DNA from: Bacillus dicomae
GTDB lineage: Bacteria > Bacillota > Bacilli > Bacillales > Bacillaceae_G
Assembly: GCF_006494425.1 (NCBI RefSeq)
Contig: NZ_VHIV01000001.1
Span: 496,001 to 560,000, forward strand
Direction: 5' to 3'
DNA: 64,000 nucleotides
Of the stretch, positions 54,208-63,493 are shown one piece after another. Each line of letters starts with the position of its first letter. Within the stretch, counting starts at the first letter, position 1. The position numbers were made by a program, and so were the translations under genes. The notes beneath the pieces are model-generated. The model was not told the origin of the DNA and ran no database searches. It worked only from the letters and a program-made list of their open reading frames with translations.

Positions 54208-54813
54208 TTGATCAAATATAAATATATACTAGGAATATTTTTCGCTTGTCTTTTAGTTACTCTATGCCTCTATCCATATTTACCAGAGCATTTGGCGGTA
54301 CATTGGGATGTAAATGGTCGACCAAACGAGTTTATGAGTAAACAAGTTGTTATAGCAATTATTCCTTGTCTTATTATTTTCTTACATGGATTGATGTATA
54401 TTATTTCACATAATATATATAAGTTTAATGAAAGCGAGCATGTTATTATAAGTGGATTTCTAAAGACAATTACTTTATTTATGTTGCTTATCCATATGCT
54501 CATTCTCTTTATTAATTTTGGAAGCATGATATCCTTTCAAACAGGACTAACAATTGGGATTAGTATGTTTCTTTTTATGCTTAGTAGGGCGTTTAAAAAA
54601 GTTCAGAGTACGGAAAAAGACTCAATCAAATTAAAAAAGATCCGTTTAGTGAGTAGGCGGATTTTTCAGGTGATGGCATGTAGTATATTATTTTCATTGT
54701 TTTTGAACTTGAAATGGGGATTTTATGTGTTACTTAGCGTAATAAGTAGTGGTTCTATTTTGTTTATGTTTTACGCTTTATACTCATACATAATAGAAAG
54801 TTATGAAACGTAA
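54208..54813 (+). CDS. DUF1648/SdpI-like membrane protein
   Basis: 201 codons, TTG start at 54208 after AGAGGTGAG. Six hydrophobic helices. The start CLYPYLPEHLAVHWDVNGRPNEFMSKQ matches the DUF1648 signature (yphLPerIPvHwn.nGepd..), the first part of SdpI-type proteins. The SdpI-specific second domain is not evident; the C-terminal half is otherwise plain helices. Some relatives give immunity against the SdpC toxin; no toxin gene is adjacent here. Confidence 0.72.
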   Translation: MIKYKYILGIFFACLLVTLCLYPYLPEHLAVHWDVNGRPNEFMSKQVVIAIIPCLIIFLHGLMYIISHNIYKFNESEHVIISGFLKTITLFMLLIHMLILFINFGSMISFQTGLTIGISMFLFMLSRAFKKVQSTEKDSIKLKKIRLVSRRIFQVMACSILFSLFLNLKWGFYVLLSVISSGSILFMFYALYSYIIESYET

Positions 54814-54849
54814 AAAAGAGTCTTCTCATTATGAGAAGACTCTTTTAAT
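54812..54849. terminator. Bidirectional terminator
   Basis: A perfect 16-base stem (AAAAGAGTCTTCTCAT and its complement) between converging genes. Confidence 0.88.
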
Positions 54850-54853
54850 CTAT

Positions 54854-55681
54854 TTACTTCGTAATAAATTGTTGTGTCCAGTAGTTGCCGCTTTCTACAT
54901 AGCCAACACCGATGTGAGTGAAGCCATTATTTAAGATGTTTGCACGGTGTCCAGCACTGTTCATCCAAGCTTGTACTACTTCTTCAGGTGTACGTTGGCC
55001 TTGGGCGATGTTTTCACCTGCAGATGTATAAGAAATACCAAATTTCTTCATCATGTCAAACGGAGACCCGTATGTAGGGCTGTTATGATCAAAGTAGTTA
55101 TTTTTTTGCATATCTTCAGATTTAATACGTGCTACTTTGCTTAATTCATTGTCGATTTTTAAAGCCGGTAAACCTTGTTTTGCACGCTCAGCATTTGTTA
55201 ATTCAACAACACGTTGTTCGAATTCACTTAAAGATTTTGCTTCTTCGGCAGGCTTTTGCTCAGCTGGTTTTTGTTCAGCAGGTTTTTGAGTATTGTTGTT
55301 TTCAGCAGGCTTTTGAGCTTCTGGTTTTTGAACTTCTTCAGCAGGTTTTTGCTCAACTGGCTTTTGCTCAGCAGGTTTTTGAGTTTCTGGCTTAGCTGTT
55401 GGTTGCTCAGTTACAACATTTTCAGTAGGTTGTTGACCAGGAATATAGCAGTTTGGTTGGAAGTTTCCTTGTTGCCATTGTGCTAATGATTCCACTCCCA
55501 TAGATTGTAAGAATGCTTGTAATTCTTGTTGGCTCATTTGCTTCATCATCACTTTTGAATGCTGAATATTTTGAACCTTTATGTTAGATGGTTGTACTGT
55601 TGCAGCTTGTGCATCTAGAGAAGATACTCCTAAAGTAAGAGCCGTTGCAGCAGCTACAGATAATAAAATACGCTTTTTCAT
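54854..55681 (-). CDS. Secreted CAP-domain (SCP/YkwD-like) protein with Pro/Glu/Lys repeats
   Basis: 275 codons, ATG at 55681 behind AGGGGGACAC. Signal peptide 1-26 ending in AQA-A. Next is a short region (40-80, QQELQAFLQSMGVESLAQWQQGNFQPNCYIPG) with WQQGN that recalls SCP-linked spore or wall proteins, then a tail of PAEQKPxEQKP repeats (about 95-145) likely extended through the wall. The C-terminal CAP domain has ELTNAERAKQGLPAL, FDHNSPTYGSPF, AGENIAQG and SAGHRANIL with the usual His/Glu cluster. The biochemical role of bacterial CAP proteins is unsettled. Confidence 0.85.
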   Translation of the reverse strand: MKKRILLSVAAATALTLGVSSLDAQAATVQPSNIKVQNIQHSKVMMKQMSQQELQAFLQSMGVESLAQWQQGNFQPNCYIPGQQPTENVVTEQPTAKPETQKPAEQKPVEQKPAEEVQKPEAQKPAENNNTQKPAEQKPAEQKPAEEAKSLSEFEQRVVELTNAERAKQGLPALKIDNELSKVARIKSEDMQKNNYFDHNSPTYGSPFDMMKKFGISYTSAGENIAQGQRTPEEVVQAWMNSAGHRANILNNGFTHIGVGYVESGNYWTQQFITK

Positions 55682-56075
55682 GATGTGTGTCCCCCTATAT
55701 AAAGTTTTAATTTGTTTTCACACGATTTGTTTTTGACAGCCTGTCTGACTGACAAACTCATCGTAGCATAGATTTTGCGAGAAAAAAGATGGAAAAAAAT
55801 TCATAGACTTAAAATTTACCTAATTTATCCTAAGAGTGGAAAAGGGGAAAAATAAGAGAAACATAGAGTATAAAAGGAATTTTCAGCATTTTAATACCTA
55901 GTTTTAAGAGGGAGTTTTTGGATAAAGTTTCCTAAATAGAAAATGAAGAATCCTATTGTAGCAATGGTTTGAGCATTTTTTAGAGGAATATACTGGATTG
56001 ATTTTTACAAAACTGTAATATTACTGTCGTTCTTTTTTATAATAAAGTAACATATTTTTAATGTTGTAGCGAACA
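55682..56075. other. Upstream region of the CAP gene
   Basis: About 390 bases without a gene. GACAG-C-CTGTC (55735-55745) is a perfect dyad next to a further TGACTGACA half-site, 54-64 bases before the CAP start codon. It could be an operator of the CAP promoter. The remainder is AT rich without recognisable elements. Confidence 0.45.
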
Positions 56076-56121
56076 AAAAAGCGGCTATCTCTTTACTTAG
56101 ACGAAGGAGATAGCCGTTTTC
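56076..56121 (-). terminator. Terminator of glcDF
   Basis: AAAGCGGCTATCTC and GAGATAGCCGTTTT arms with a 15-base loop just beyond the glcF stop. Confidence 0.8.
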
Positions 56122-56146
56122 CTATTATTACGTATGTTACGAGTTA

Positions 56147-57475
56147 TTACGAGTTGGTTTCAATTGCTTCTAATAATAAATCAACAATGTGAATTCCTCT
56201 CATTTTATGAGAAAGACCTTCTCGTTCAATGCCTAATTTCATTTGTAATAAACAACCTGGATTTGCAGTAACAATGGTTGCTGCTTCTGTTTCATGCACA
56301 CGGTCCATTTTGTAATCTAGAAATTCCATAGATAGTTCTGAATGAACAATGTTATAAATACCAGCAGAACCACAGCAGCGATCCGCATCTTTCATTTCAC
56401 GGTATGTTGCGCCTTGAATTGCTTCTAGTAACATACGAGGTTCTGAAGATGTTCGCATAACATTGCGTAAGTGACAAGAGTCTTGATACGTAATGATTTG
56501 CGGCGTGACTCGTAAGTCATTACGTTTATGGAAATCTAGTTCTACTAGAATAGCAGTAATATCTTTAATTTTAGAAACGAACTGCTTTGCACGTTCAGCC
56601 CACTGTGGATCATCTTTTAACAGGTAATCGTAGTCTACGAGGTAAGCTCCGCAACCACCAGCATTCGTAATAATATAGTCGATGTTTAAATTTTCGAATG
56701 CTTTTATATTGCGTTTTGCTAATTCTTTTGCCCCATTTTTTTCACCAGCATGCCCATGTAATGCCCCGCAGCAACTTTGTGTTTTCGGAATAACGATATC
56801 ACAACCAGCTAACTGAAGCAGTTTCATCGTTGCGTTATTTGTTTCTAAAAACATCGTATCCATTAAACAACCTGTGAAGAATGCAACTTGTTTCTTCTTC
56901 GTACTTTCAGCAGGTAAAAATTCAGGACGATCTTTCATTGCTTTCATTTTAGGGACCTTAGGCAAAACGAGATCCATTGTTGCAAGTGTTTCAGGGAATA
57001 ACTTCATAATCCCTGTTTTATGTGTTAGCGTTTGTAAACCAGAACGCTGATAAAATCCAATTAATCCTGTTAATGTTCTCATTCGATTTTGATGCGGGAA
57101 TAGTCCTTCAAACACGACTTTACGAACAGCTCTCACTGGCACTGGGAACTTTTTGTTTTGATTTATAATATCACGGGCTTCTTCTAATAAATGGCCATAA
57201 TTCACACCAGATGGACAAACAGGTTCACAAGCGCGGCAGCCAAGGCAAACATTTAATGTATTTTCAACATCTTCATCTGGCTCAATTACCCCGTCAACGA
57301 CCGCTTTCATTAACGCAATACGCCCACGTGGTGAATGTGATTCTTTATATCCAGATTGAATGTAAGTAGGGCAAGTTGGTAAACAGAAACCGCATCGCAT
57401 ACAGTTTAGTAGTTCATCTTCACTTAATCGTTCTTTAAATTCCTTTTGAATATTTTCTTTATTTAATGTTGTCAT
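56147..57475 (-). CDS. glcF: Glycolate oxidase iron-sulfur subunit
   Basis: 442 codons, ATG at 57475 overlapping glcD by 4 bases. Two ferredoxin-type clusters, CMRCGFCLPTCPTY (residues about 25-38) and CLGCRACEPVCPSG (about 75-88), carry electrons from the flavin subunit. Two CCG domains follow (FFTGCLMDTMF with CCGALHGHAG; YQDSCHLRN with CCGSAGIYN), as in GlcF and heterodisulfide reductase-like subunits. It is the last gene of the glcD-glcF pair. Confidence 0.9.
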   Translation of the reverse strand: MTTLNKENIQKEFKERLSEDELLNCMRCGFCLPTCPTYIQSGYKESHSPRGRIALMKAVVDGVIEPDEDVENTLNVCLGCRACEPVCPSGVNYGHLLEEARDIINQNKKFPVPVRAVRKVVFEGLFPHQNRMRTLTGLIGFYQRSGLQTLTHKTGIMKLFPETLATMDLVLPKVPKMKAMKDRPEFLPAESTKKKQVAFFTGCLMDTMFLETNNATMKLLQLAGCDIVIPKTQSCCGALHGHAGEKNGAKELAKRNIKAFENLNIDYIITNAGGCGAYLVDYDYLLKDDPQWAERAKQFVSKIKDITAILVELDFHKRNDLRVTPQIITYQDSCHLRNVMRTSSEPRMLLEAIQGATYREMKDADRCCGSAGIYNIVHSELSMEFLDYKMDRVHETEAATIVTANPGCLLQMKLGIEREGLSHKMRGIHIVDLLLEAIETNS

Positions 57476-58884
57476 CGCTCAACCACCACTCTTTTGCGAG
57501 TGTCTTTCGCGAACATCTTGCCTGGATTCATAATGTTATTTGGATCGAAGGCTTGTTTAATCCCTTGCATAGCAGCAATACCTTCTTTACCTAATTTCAT
57601 TTCTAAATATGGAGCCTTCATCGCACCAACACCATGTTCACCAGTAATCGTGCCACCAAGTTCGATTGCTTTCGCAAATATTTCAGCGAAAGCTTGTTCA
57701 GCTCGGTGCATTTCTTCTTCATTACGAGCATCTGTCATACAGGTTGGGTGTAGGTTGCCATCGCCAGCATGTCCAAATGTACAAATAGGAATATTATATT
57801 TTTTGGCAATGGCATTAATAGCTTCAACCATCGGAGCGATTTGTGAGCGTGGTACCGTTGCATCTTCCAGTATTGTTGTAGGTTTTAGTCTTGCGAGTGC
57901 TGATAGTGCACTACGACGAGCTGTCCGAAGCGCATTGGCTTCCGCTTCATCTTTTGCAACGCGAACATCAACTGCATTCATAGAACGACAAACGGTAGCC
58001 ATTTTTTCAATATCTCGATTGACCACTTCAGGCGGACCATCTTGTTCAATTAATAAAATTGCCTTTACATCAGTTGGTAAACCGATTTGTGTAAACTCTT
58101 CTACTACTTCAATTGTCGGTTGGTCTAAAAACTCAAGTGTCGCTGGAATGATTTTATTTGCAATAATAGAAGACACAGCACGTGCAGCTTCATTAATATC
58201 TTCATATAATGCAAGCATCGTTTTCTTCGTTTCAGGCATAGGAACAAGTTTTAATATCGCTTCTGTTACTACGCCAAGTGTTCCTTCAGAACCGATGAAT
58301 AAACGAGTTAAATCGTAACCAGCTACATCTTTTGCTAATTTACCGCCAGTGCGAATAATATCGCCATTTGATAAGACAAGTTCAAGACCCATCACATAAT
58401 CACGTGTTACGCCATATTTTAATCCGCGTAATCCACCTGAATTTTCATTAATGTTACCGCCGATTGTAGAAATTTTCATCGAGCTTGGATCTGGTGGATA
58501 AAATAAACCTTTTTCTTCTACCGCGTTAATAATATCAAGCGTAATAACACCAGCTTGTACAGTAATTGTTAAGTTCTCTTCATCAATTTCTAAAATATTG
58601 TTCATATGGCGGAAAATAAGGACGATACCGCCTTCAAGTGGGCATGTCCCCGCGCAAAGGTTTGTTCCAGAACCACGAACATATACAGGAATTTTGTGAG
58701 TGTTACATATTTTTAACACTTCAGCTACTTCATTTGTATTACGAGGAGCAATGACTGCATCAGGCATTGCTTGGAAGTTTGGAGTGGCATCATAACTATA
58801 CGTTAAACGCCCCATATTGGATGTATCTACATTATCTTCGCCAACAATGGATACGAATGAATGAATAATTTGCTTTTCTAACAT
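57472..58884 (-). CDS. glcD: Glycolate oxidase FAD subunit
   Basis: 470 codons, ATG at 58884 behind GAGGGGGAT. FAD-linked oxidase of the VAO/PCMH class; oxidises glycolate (or D-lactate in close relatives) to the oxo acid. VYVRGSGTNLCAGTCPLEGGIVL is the PP-loop, STIGGNINENSGGLRGLKYG and FIGSEGTLGVVTEAILKLVPMP the FAD site. ITGEHGVGAMKAPYL near the C-terminus is the usual catalytic-His block. Downstream of a CdaR-like regulator in the same direction. Confidence 0.9.
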   Translation of the reverse strand: MLEKQIIHSFVSIVGEDNVDTSNMGRLTYSYDATPNFQAMPDAVIAPRNTNEVAEVLKICNTHKIPVYVRGSGTNLCAGTCPLEGGIVLIFRHMNNILEIDEENLTITVQAGVITLDIINAVEEKGLFYPPDPSSMKISTIGGNINENSGGLRGLKYGVTRDYVMGLELVLSNGDIIRTGGKLAKDVAGYDLTRLFIGSEGTLGVVTEAILKLVPMPETKKTMLALYEDINEAARAVSSIIANKIIPATLEFLDQPTIEVVEEFTQIGLPTDVKAILLIEQDGPPEVVNRDIEKMATVCRSMNAVDVRVAKDEAEANALRTARRSALSALARLKPTTILEDATVPRSQIAPMVEAINAIAKKYNIPICTFGHAGDGNLHPTCMTDARNEEEMHRAEQAFAEIFAKAIELGGTITGEHGVGAMKAPYLEMKLGKEGIAAMQGIKQAFDPNNIMNPGKMFAKDTRKRVVVER

Positions 58885-59001
58885 TGGAAATCCCCCTCAA
58901 ACTGTTAACGTATTTAGTCATAATAAAAAACGTTGTAACAGTGCTTTCATTATAATGATAAAAAAGTTGGGGGATTCTTTCTATGTATAATCATCTAAAG
59001 A

Positions 59002-60117
59002 TTAATCTTTTTTATCATTCTTTTTTGTGTGATTATCTAATAAGAGGAGCGAGAAGTATAAAATATTTAAGTCTTTGAATTGTTTCGGGTCAAGTCCTGT
59101 ATACTCCTCAATCTTTTTAAGTCTGTAATGCAATGTGTTAATGTGTATATGTAATTGCTGCGCTGTTTGTTTATAGGATTGGTTATAATCGATAAATAAA
59201 CGTAAAGTGTGCATAAGTTCAGGAGAGGATAGTAAGTTTTCAATCGTGCGTCTTAGAAATTGTTCCCGCGTTTCAGCAGAAATATCTTGTAAGCACATTT
59301 CTAAACGTAAATCTTCATTAAATACAATTTTCTTCGTTTCAAGTGATACGGAAAGAGCTTGTAATGCTTGTTCGTACGATAAGTTCATATTGCTTGGCGT
59401 AACGGATTGTCCGATCCCAATATATAAAGGTATAGAAAACAAAGTTTCACAGTCTTGTTTTAATCGTTTTAAAAATTGATATGTTTGCTCTTTGGATTTC
59501 GTAGCTGTAAATAAAATGAATCGATCATTTCCCCAACGAACAAATAGATGTTCCTTTGTTAATAGATTACGTACGTGTTGCCAAATCTTACGCTGAAGCA
59601 TCGTGTCATTTTGATCGATAGAGAACAAAATGAGTTGTTTCTTCTTATATAAATCAATACTAAGTGTTTTTGCGCGATCGAGAAAACTTGGAGACCAGTC
59701 TGTATTTTGAAGCCAATCAAAGACAAATGCTTCATAAGAACGGTGTTCAAGTTCTAGTTGTTCTAAAAAATAGTTTTCGTGAATGAGTAGTTCGGTCATT
59801 TTACGTAATATTTCTCCGTATTGTGAAATGTTTTCAGGTTCGCCTGTAATACCAATGACACCAATTACTTCGTCATGGAATAGTAAAGGGAGGTTCATAC
59901 CCGCCTTTACACCTTGCAAACGTTGTTCATCTTCTTTTGTAATAATGACAGTTTTCTTTTGTTTTGCGCAGCGGAGTGCGCCTTCATGAAATCGACCGAT
60001 TCTTTCTATATCGGTACTTGCGATAATAACGCCTTGTATATTAATGATAATGATATTTTCTTTAATTAGTCTGCGTACTTCACGTACAATTTTATTCGCT
60101 AAATCAGGAAAAAGCAT
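59002..60117 (-). CDS. CdaR-family transcriptional regulator (sugar-diacid type)
   Basis: 371 codons from ATG 60117; GTG 60126 overlaps the GAGGTG ribosome site. The N-terminal diacid-binding domain (LANKIVREVRRLIKENIIIINIQGVIIASTD, then RIGRFHEGA and HDEVIGVIGITGEPE) is that of CdaR. The middle region resembles a GGDEF-like CdaR domain without catalytic motif. The C-terminal PucR-type helix-turn-helix reads YKQTAQQLHIHINTLHYRLKKIEEYTGLDP. It ends 118 bases before glcD, so it probably senses glycolate or a related acid and controls glcDF. Confidence 0.87.
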   Translation of the reverse strand: MLFPDLANKIVREVRRLIKENIIIINIQGVIIASTDIERIGRFHEGALRCAKQKKTVIITKEDEQRLQGVKAGMNLPLLFHDEVIGVIGITGEPENISQYGEILRKMTELLIHENYFLEQLELEHRSYEAFVFDWLQNTDWSPSFLDRAKTLSIDLYKKKQLILFSIDQNDTMLQRKIWQHVRNLLTKEHLFVRWGNDRFILFTATKSKEQTYQFLKRLKQDCETLFSIPLYIGIGQSVTPSNMNLSYEQALQALSVSLETKKIVFNEDLRLEMCLQDISAETREQFLRRTIENLLSSPELMHTLRLFIDYNQSYKQTAQQLHIHINTLHYRLKKIEEYTGLDPKQFKDLNILYFSLLLLDNHTKKNDKKD

Positions 60118-60253
60118 AATTTGCACACCTCAAATTCTATTTGTTGTACATTATATATGTAAATGAAGTTAGAAAGGGAAATTTCACACTTTCCACACAT
60201 TTATTTGTTATTTTACAATTATAACGAAATCATCCGAAGATGGAGGGAATCTT

Positions 60254-61228
60254 TTGAGAAAGTATGTTTTTCTTCTCTGTTTTTTATTTCTATTAGTAGG
60301 GTGTCAAGGAAGTTCATATACACCAATTGCTAAAGATAAAAGTGTTATTATAACAACGAATATAAAAGAAGGCAGTATTAGTTTTGTCGATAAACATACT
60401 AAAAAGTTAATTACGACATGGGAACTTAACGAACCAATGGCAGGGATTGCACTACTTCCAAATGGTGAGGACATACTTGTATATGGTAAGCAGTTAGAGT
60501 ACATGTATGTATATTCACTAGCAGAAGGAAGACAAGTGGAAAAATATAAAACTGGAAAAGGTATTGTAAATGTAATCGTATCTGAAGATAAAAAACAATT
60601 ATTCGCTGCCGATCAAACTGCTCAAAAGGTAAGGTTCTTTACAATAAAAGGGAAAGAGACAGGGAGTGTGTCAACTGGAAAAGGACCGATAACGATGGTA
60701 GAGTACGATAACCAGTTATCAGTATTAAACTTTTATGATACGAAGCTAACGACAATTGATACAAAGAAAAAAGAAGTGCTACAATCCTTTATGATTCCCC
60801 CAGCGTCAACGGGAGCAACAATTAGTCCGGATGGGAAAGAAATATGGATTGGCGGACATGGTGATGGAAATCAAGTCAATGAGAAAGTGTTAGTATATTC
60901 TTTGCAGAACGGAGAAATGGTACGTTCTTTACACGCTCCGTTTATGCCTGTGAATATAACGAAGGATAATAAGTATGTATATGCATTAAGTCACGGTTCA
61001 AACACGCTTAGAAAGTTTGATGTTAGTACGTATAAAGAGGTGACTTCTGTAGAAGTAGGATCGAATCCATTTGCATTTTTGAAGAGCGGAGCAGAGGGAT
61101 ACGTAGCAAGCTATGATAGTGATGAAGTGTGCGTTATGGATATGAAGAATTTGAAAATAAAACAAACAATTAAAGTCGGAAAAGGACCGTTTCAACTAAT
61201 AGAGAGGGAAGGGAAGGATAATGAATAA
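60254..61228 (+). CDS. Beta-propeller lipoprotein coupled to a two-component system
   Basis: 324 codons, TTG start at 60254 behind GATGGAGGG. Lipobox LLVGC gives Cys17 as lipidated residue. The mature protein has about seven repeats of the YVTN/YncE kind: SIIT...GSISFVDKHTKKLITTW, MAGIALLPNGEDILVYG, KYKTGKGIVNVIVSEDKKQLFAAD and so on to IKVGKGPFQLIERE. It overlaps the response-regulator gene by 8 bases, so it may be a signal-sensing partner or the target of that system. Ligand unknown. Confidence 0.78.
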   Translation: MRKYVFLLCFLFLLVGCQGSSYTPIAKDKSVIITTNIKEGSISFVDKHTKKLITTWELNEPMAGIALLPNGEDILVYGKQLEYMYVYSLAEGRQVEKYKTGKGIVNVIVSEDKKQLFAADQTAQKVRFFTIKGKETGSVSTGKGPITMVEYDNQLSVLNFYDTKLTTIDTKKKEVLQSFMIPPASTGATISPDGKEIWIGGHGDGNQVNEKVLVYSLQNGEMVRSLHAPFMPVNITKDNKYVYALSHGSNTLRKFDVSTYKEVTSVEVGSNPFAFLKSGAEGYVASYDSDEVCVMDMKNLKIKQTIKVGKGPFQLIEREGKDNE

Positions 61229-61892
61229 ATATAGGGTGTTAGTTGTAGATGATGAAAGTGATATGAGGCAGCTTGTTGGCATGTACTTAGATAATTTCGG
61301 ATACGAGTGGGGAGAAGCTGAAAATGGAAAAGAGGCACTAAAAAAATTAGAAACGGATCATTATGATTTCGTTGTATTAGATATTATGATGCCAGAGATG
61401 GATGGACTTTCAGTTTGTAAAGAAATTAGAAAAACGTCAGATGTACCAATTATATTTTTAACAGCAAAAGGGGAAGAGTGGAATAGGGTGAACGGCTTAC
61501 GTATGGGGGCGGATGATTATATTGTAAAACCATTTAGTCCTGGTGAATTAATCGCTCGTATGGAAGCTGTGTTAAGACGTTATACAAAGCAAGAGCAACA
61601 AGAGGAGATTCAGTTTGGACCGATCCTTATTAATGAAAAAAGTAGGAAGATTGAGGCTGATGGTGAACCGATTTCTCTTACAGTAAAAGAGTTTGATTTA
61701 CTCTATTTTCTTTGCCAACATACAGGACAAGTATTTAGCCGGGAACAATTGCTGGAAAAGGTATGGGGATATGATTATGCCGGAAGTACAAGAACAGTAG
61801 ATACGCACGTGAAAACGATGCGTTTGAAGCTTGGAGAAAGTGGAAATTACATTCAAACTGTTTGGGGTGTAGGCTATAAATTTGAGGTGTAA
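61221..61892 (+). CDS. OmpR/PhoB-family response regulator
   Basis: 223 codons, ATG at 61221. Receiver domain: acidic pocket VVDDE, phospho-acceptor Asp54 in VVLDIMMPEMDG, Thr in FLTAKGEE and Lys in DYIVKPFSP. The C-terminal winged helix (about 128-222) has LTVKEFDLLYFLCQHTGQVFSREQLLEKVWG and STRTVDTHVKTMRLKLG. It overlaps the lipoprotein gene and is four bases before the histidine kinase gene. Confidence 0.93.
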   Translation: MNKYRVLVVDDESDMRQLVGMYLDNFGYEWGEAENGKEALKKLETDHYDFVVLDIMMPEMDGLSVCKEIRKTSDVPIIFLTAKGEEWNRVNGLRMGADDYIVKPFSPGELIARMEAVLRRYTKQEQQEEIQFGPILINEKSRKIEADGEPISLTVKEFDLLYFLCQHTGQVFSREQLLEKVWGYDYAGSTRTVDTHVKTMRLKLGESGNYIQTVWGVGYKFEV

Positions 61893-61895
61893 CGT

Positions 61896-63296
61896 ATGTT
61901 TACGATGGTACAGAAGCTTTGGCTGACAGTAGTATGTGCAGTATTTGTAACAGTTTCCTTTCTTTATTTTGTATCTTTATACTCGTATGAAAAACTATAC
62001 GTTGATAATTTAAAAGATTCGTTAGTAATGGAAGGAAAGCGTCTTGCTGCGCAATATGATAAACGTGAAGGAATATCAACTTTTGAAGAGAAAGTAAGGG
62101 CATTTGATCAAATATCTAGTTCAGACGTTCTTTTCGTATCGAACCCACGTGATTTAAGCGCATGTTTACCTTTTGATGTGCATCATCATTCTCTTATAAG
62201 TGAAGGGGACAGGCAAGCATTATTAGATGGGAAAACTGTGACAAAGATAGGATACGAGGAACATTTTGACCGAAATATTATGGGGGTTGTTATCCCTGTT
62301 TTAGAAAATAAAAAATTAGTTGGCATTGTATATTCTTATATTCCTTTAAAAAGTATAAAAGACTTAATATATGATATGGGCCTTATTTTAGCACCGTTAG
62401 CACTTGCTATAACTTTACTGACAATATGGATTGGTAGAAAAATTATTATTGCTATTACGAGACCGCTTTCGCAAATGGAGCGAGTTGCCAATCATTTGGC
62501 TACAGGAGATTTCTCAGAACGAATTACAATTTCTTCCGAAGATGAAATTGGACGATTAGGAAAAGCATTTAATAAAATGGCAAATTCTTTAGAGACAGAA
62601 GACGTAAAGCGTAAGGAATTTTTAGCTAACGTTTCGCATGAACTAAGAACACCGCTTAGTTATATAAAAGGATATAGTGAGGCTATTTTAGATGGTGTAG
62701 CGAAGGGGCCGCAGCAGGAAAAAGTAACACAGCTCATTCATAAAGAAGCAGATCGTATGCAACGTCTCGTTCATGATTTATTAGATTTAGCACAATTAGA
62801 AGGTGAACATTTTCCGTTAAAGAAACAACCTATCGTTTTTTCACAACTGATTGAAGATGTGTTAGATACGTATGAGATTAAGTTTATAGAAAAGAAAATT
62901 CGTATTTCAACAAATTTAAATCCAGAAATCATTGTAATGATTGATGAGGATCGTATGCAGCAAGTGCTTCATAACGTGTTAGATAATGCGATACGGTATA
63001 CAAATCAAAACGGGGATATTATAATAACGCTCAGGCAGATAGATGATTACTGTGAATTGAACATAAAAGATACAGGAATCGGTATTGATATAGAGCATTT
63101 AGAAAACCTTGGTGAACGTTTTTACAGAGTTGATAAAGCGAGAAGTCGTCAACATGGTGGAACAGGTTTAGGTCTTGCTATTGTAAGACAAATTGTTCAT
63201 ATACATGATGGGCAGTGGCGAATTGAAAGTGAAAAAGGGAATGGAACGACAGTTAGTATTAAATTGAAAGTACAGGATGAGGAGAGCATGTTCTAA
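61896..63296 (+). CDS. Membrane sensor histidine kinase
   Basis: 466 codons, ATG at 61896. Two membrane helices (about 10-28 and 163-185) flank an outer domain of about 130 residues. HAMP domain about 187-240. The phospho-acceptor His248 lies in FLANVSHELRTPLSYIKGY. The ATPase part has N box MQQVLHNVLDNAIRYT, G1 DTGIGID, and G2 GGTGLGLAIVRQIV. Partner of the adjacent regulator; a close terminator shares its stop. Confidence 0.93.
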   Translation: MFTMVQKLWLTVVCAVFVTVSFLYFVSLYSYEKLYVDNLKDSLVMEGKRLAAQYDKREGISTFEEKVRAFDQISSSDVLFVSNPRDLSACLPFDVHHHSLISEGDRQALLDGKTVTKIGYEEHFDRNIMGVVIPVLENKKLVGIVYSYIPLKSIKDLIYDMGLILAPLALAITLLTIWIGRKIIIAITRPLSQMERVANHLATGDFSERITISSEDEIGRLGKAFNKMANSLETEDVKRKEFLANVSHELRTPLSYIKGYSEAILDGVAKGPQQEKVTQLIHKEADRMQRLVHDLLDLAQLEGEHFPLKKQPIVFSQLIEDVLDTYEIKFIEKKIRISTNLNPEIIVMIDEDRMQQVLHNVLDNAIRYTNQNGDIIITLRQIDDYCELNIKDTGIGIDIEHLENLGERFYRVDKARSRQHGGTGLGLAIVRQIVHIHDGQWRIESEKGNGTTVSIKLKVQDEESMF

Positions 63297-63315
63297 TTTT
63301 TAGGGCATGCTCTTT
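63283..63315 (+). terminator. Terminator of the lipoprotein / two-component operon
   Basis: AGAGCATG and CATGCTCT arms around a 15-base loop, overlapping the kinase stop; tail TTTATATT. Confidence 0.7.
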
Positions 63316-63493
63316 ATATTGAAGATAATAGTTATACGTAAAGATATAAACTAATATATAATAAATATCGGAATTTTGACGATTTTATGAACAAAACATT
63401 TGTACTTCTTACCAATTCGTTCTAAAATAGTTATGATGCAAAGTTCTTATAAATCGTTTCAATTGTTGTTTGGAAGATACTGAGGTGATTTAA

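Noticed and set aside
55129-55486. Plus-strand repetitive ORFs opposite the CAP gene
   Set aside because: They mirror the PAEQKP repeats of the minus-strand protein and lack ribosome sites.
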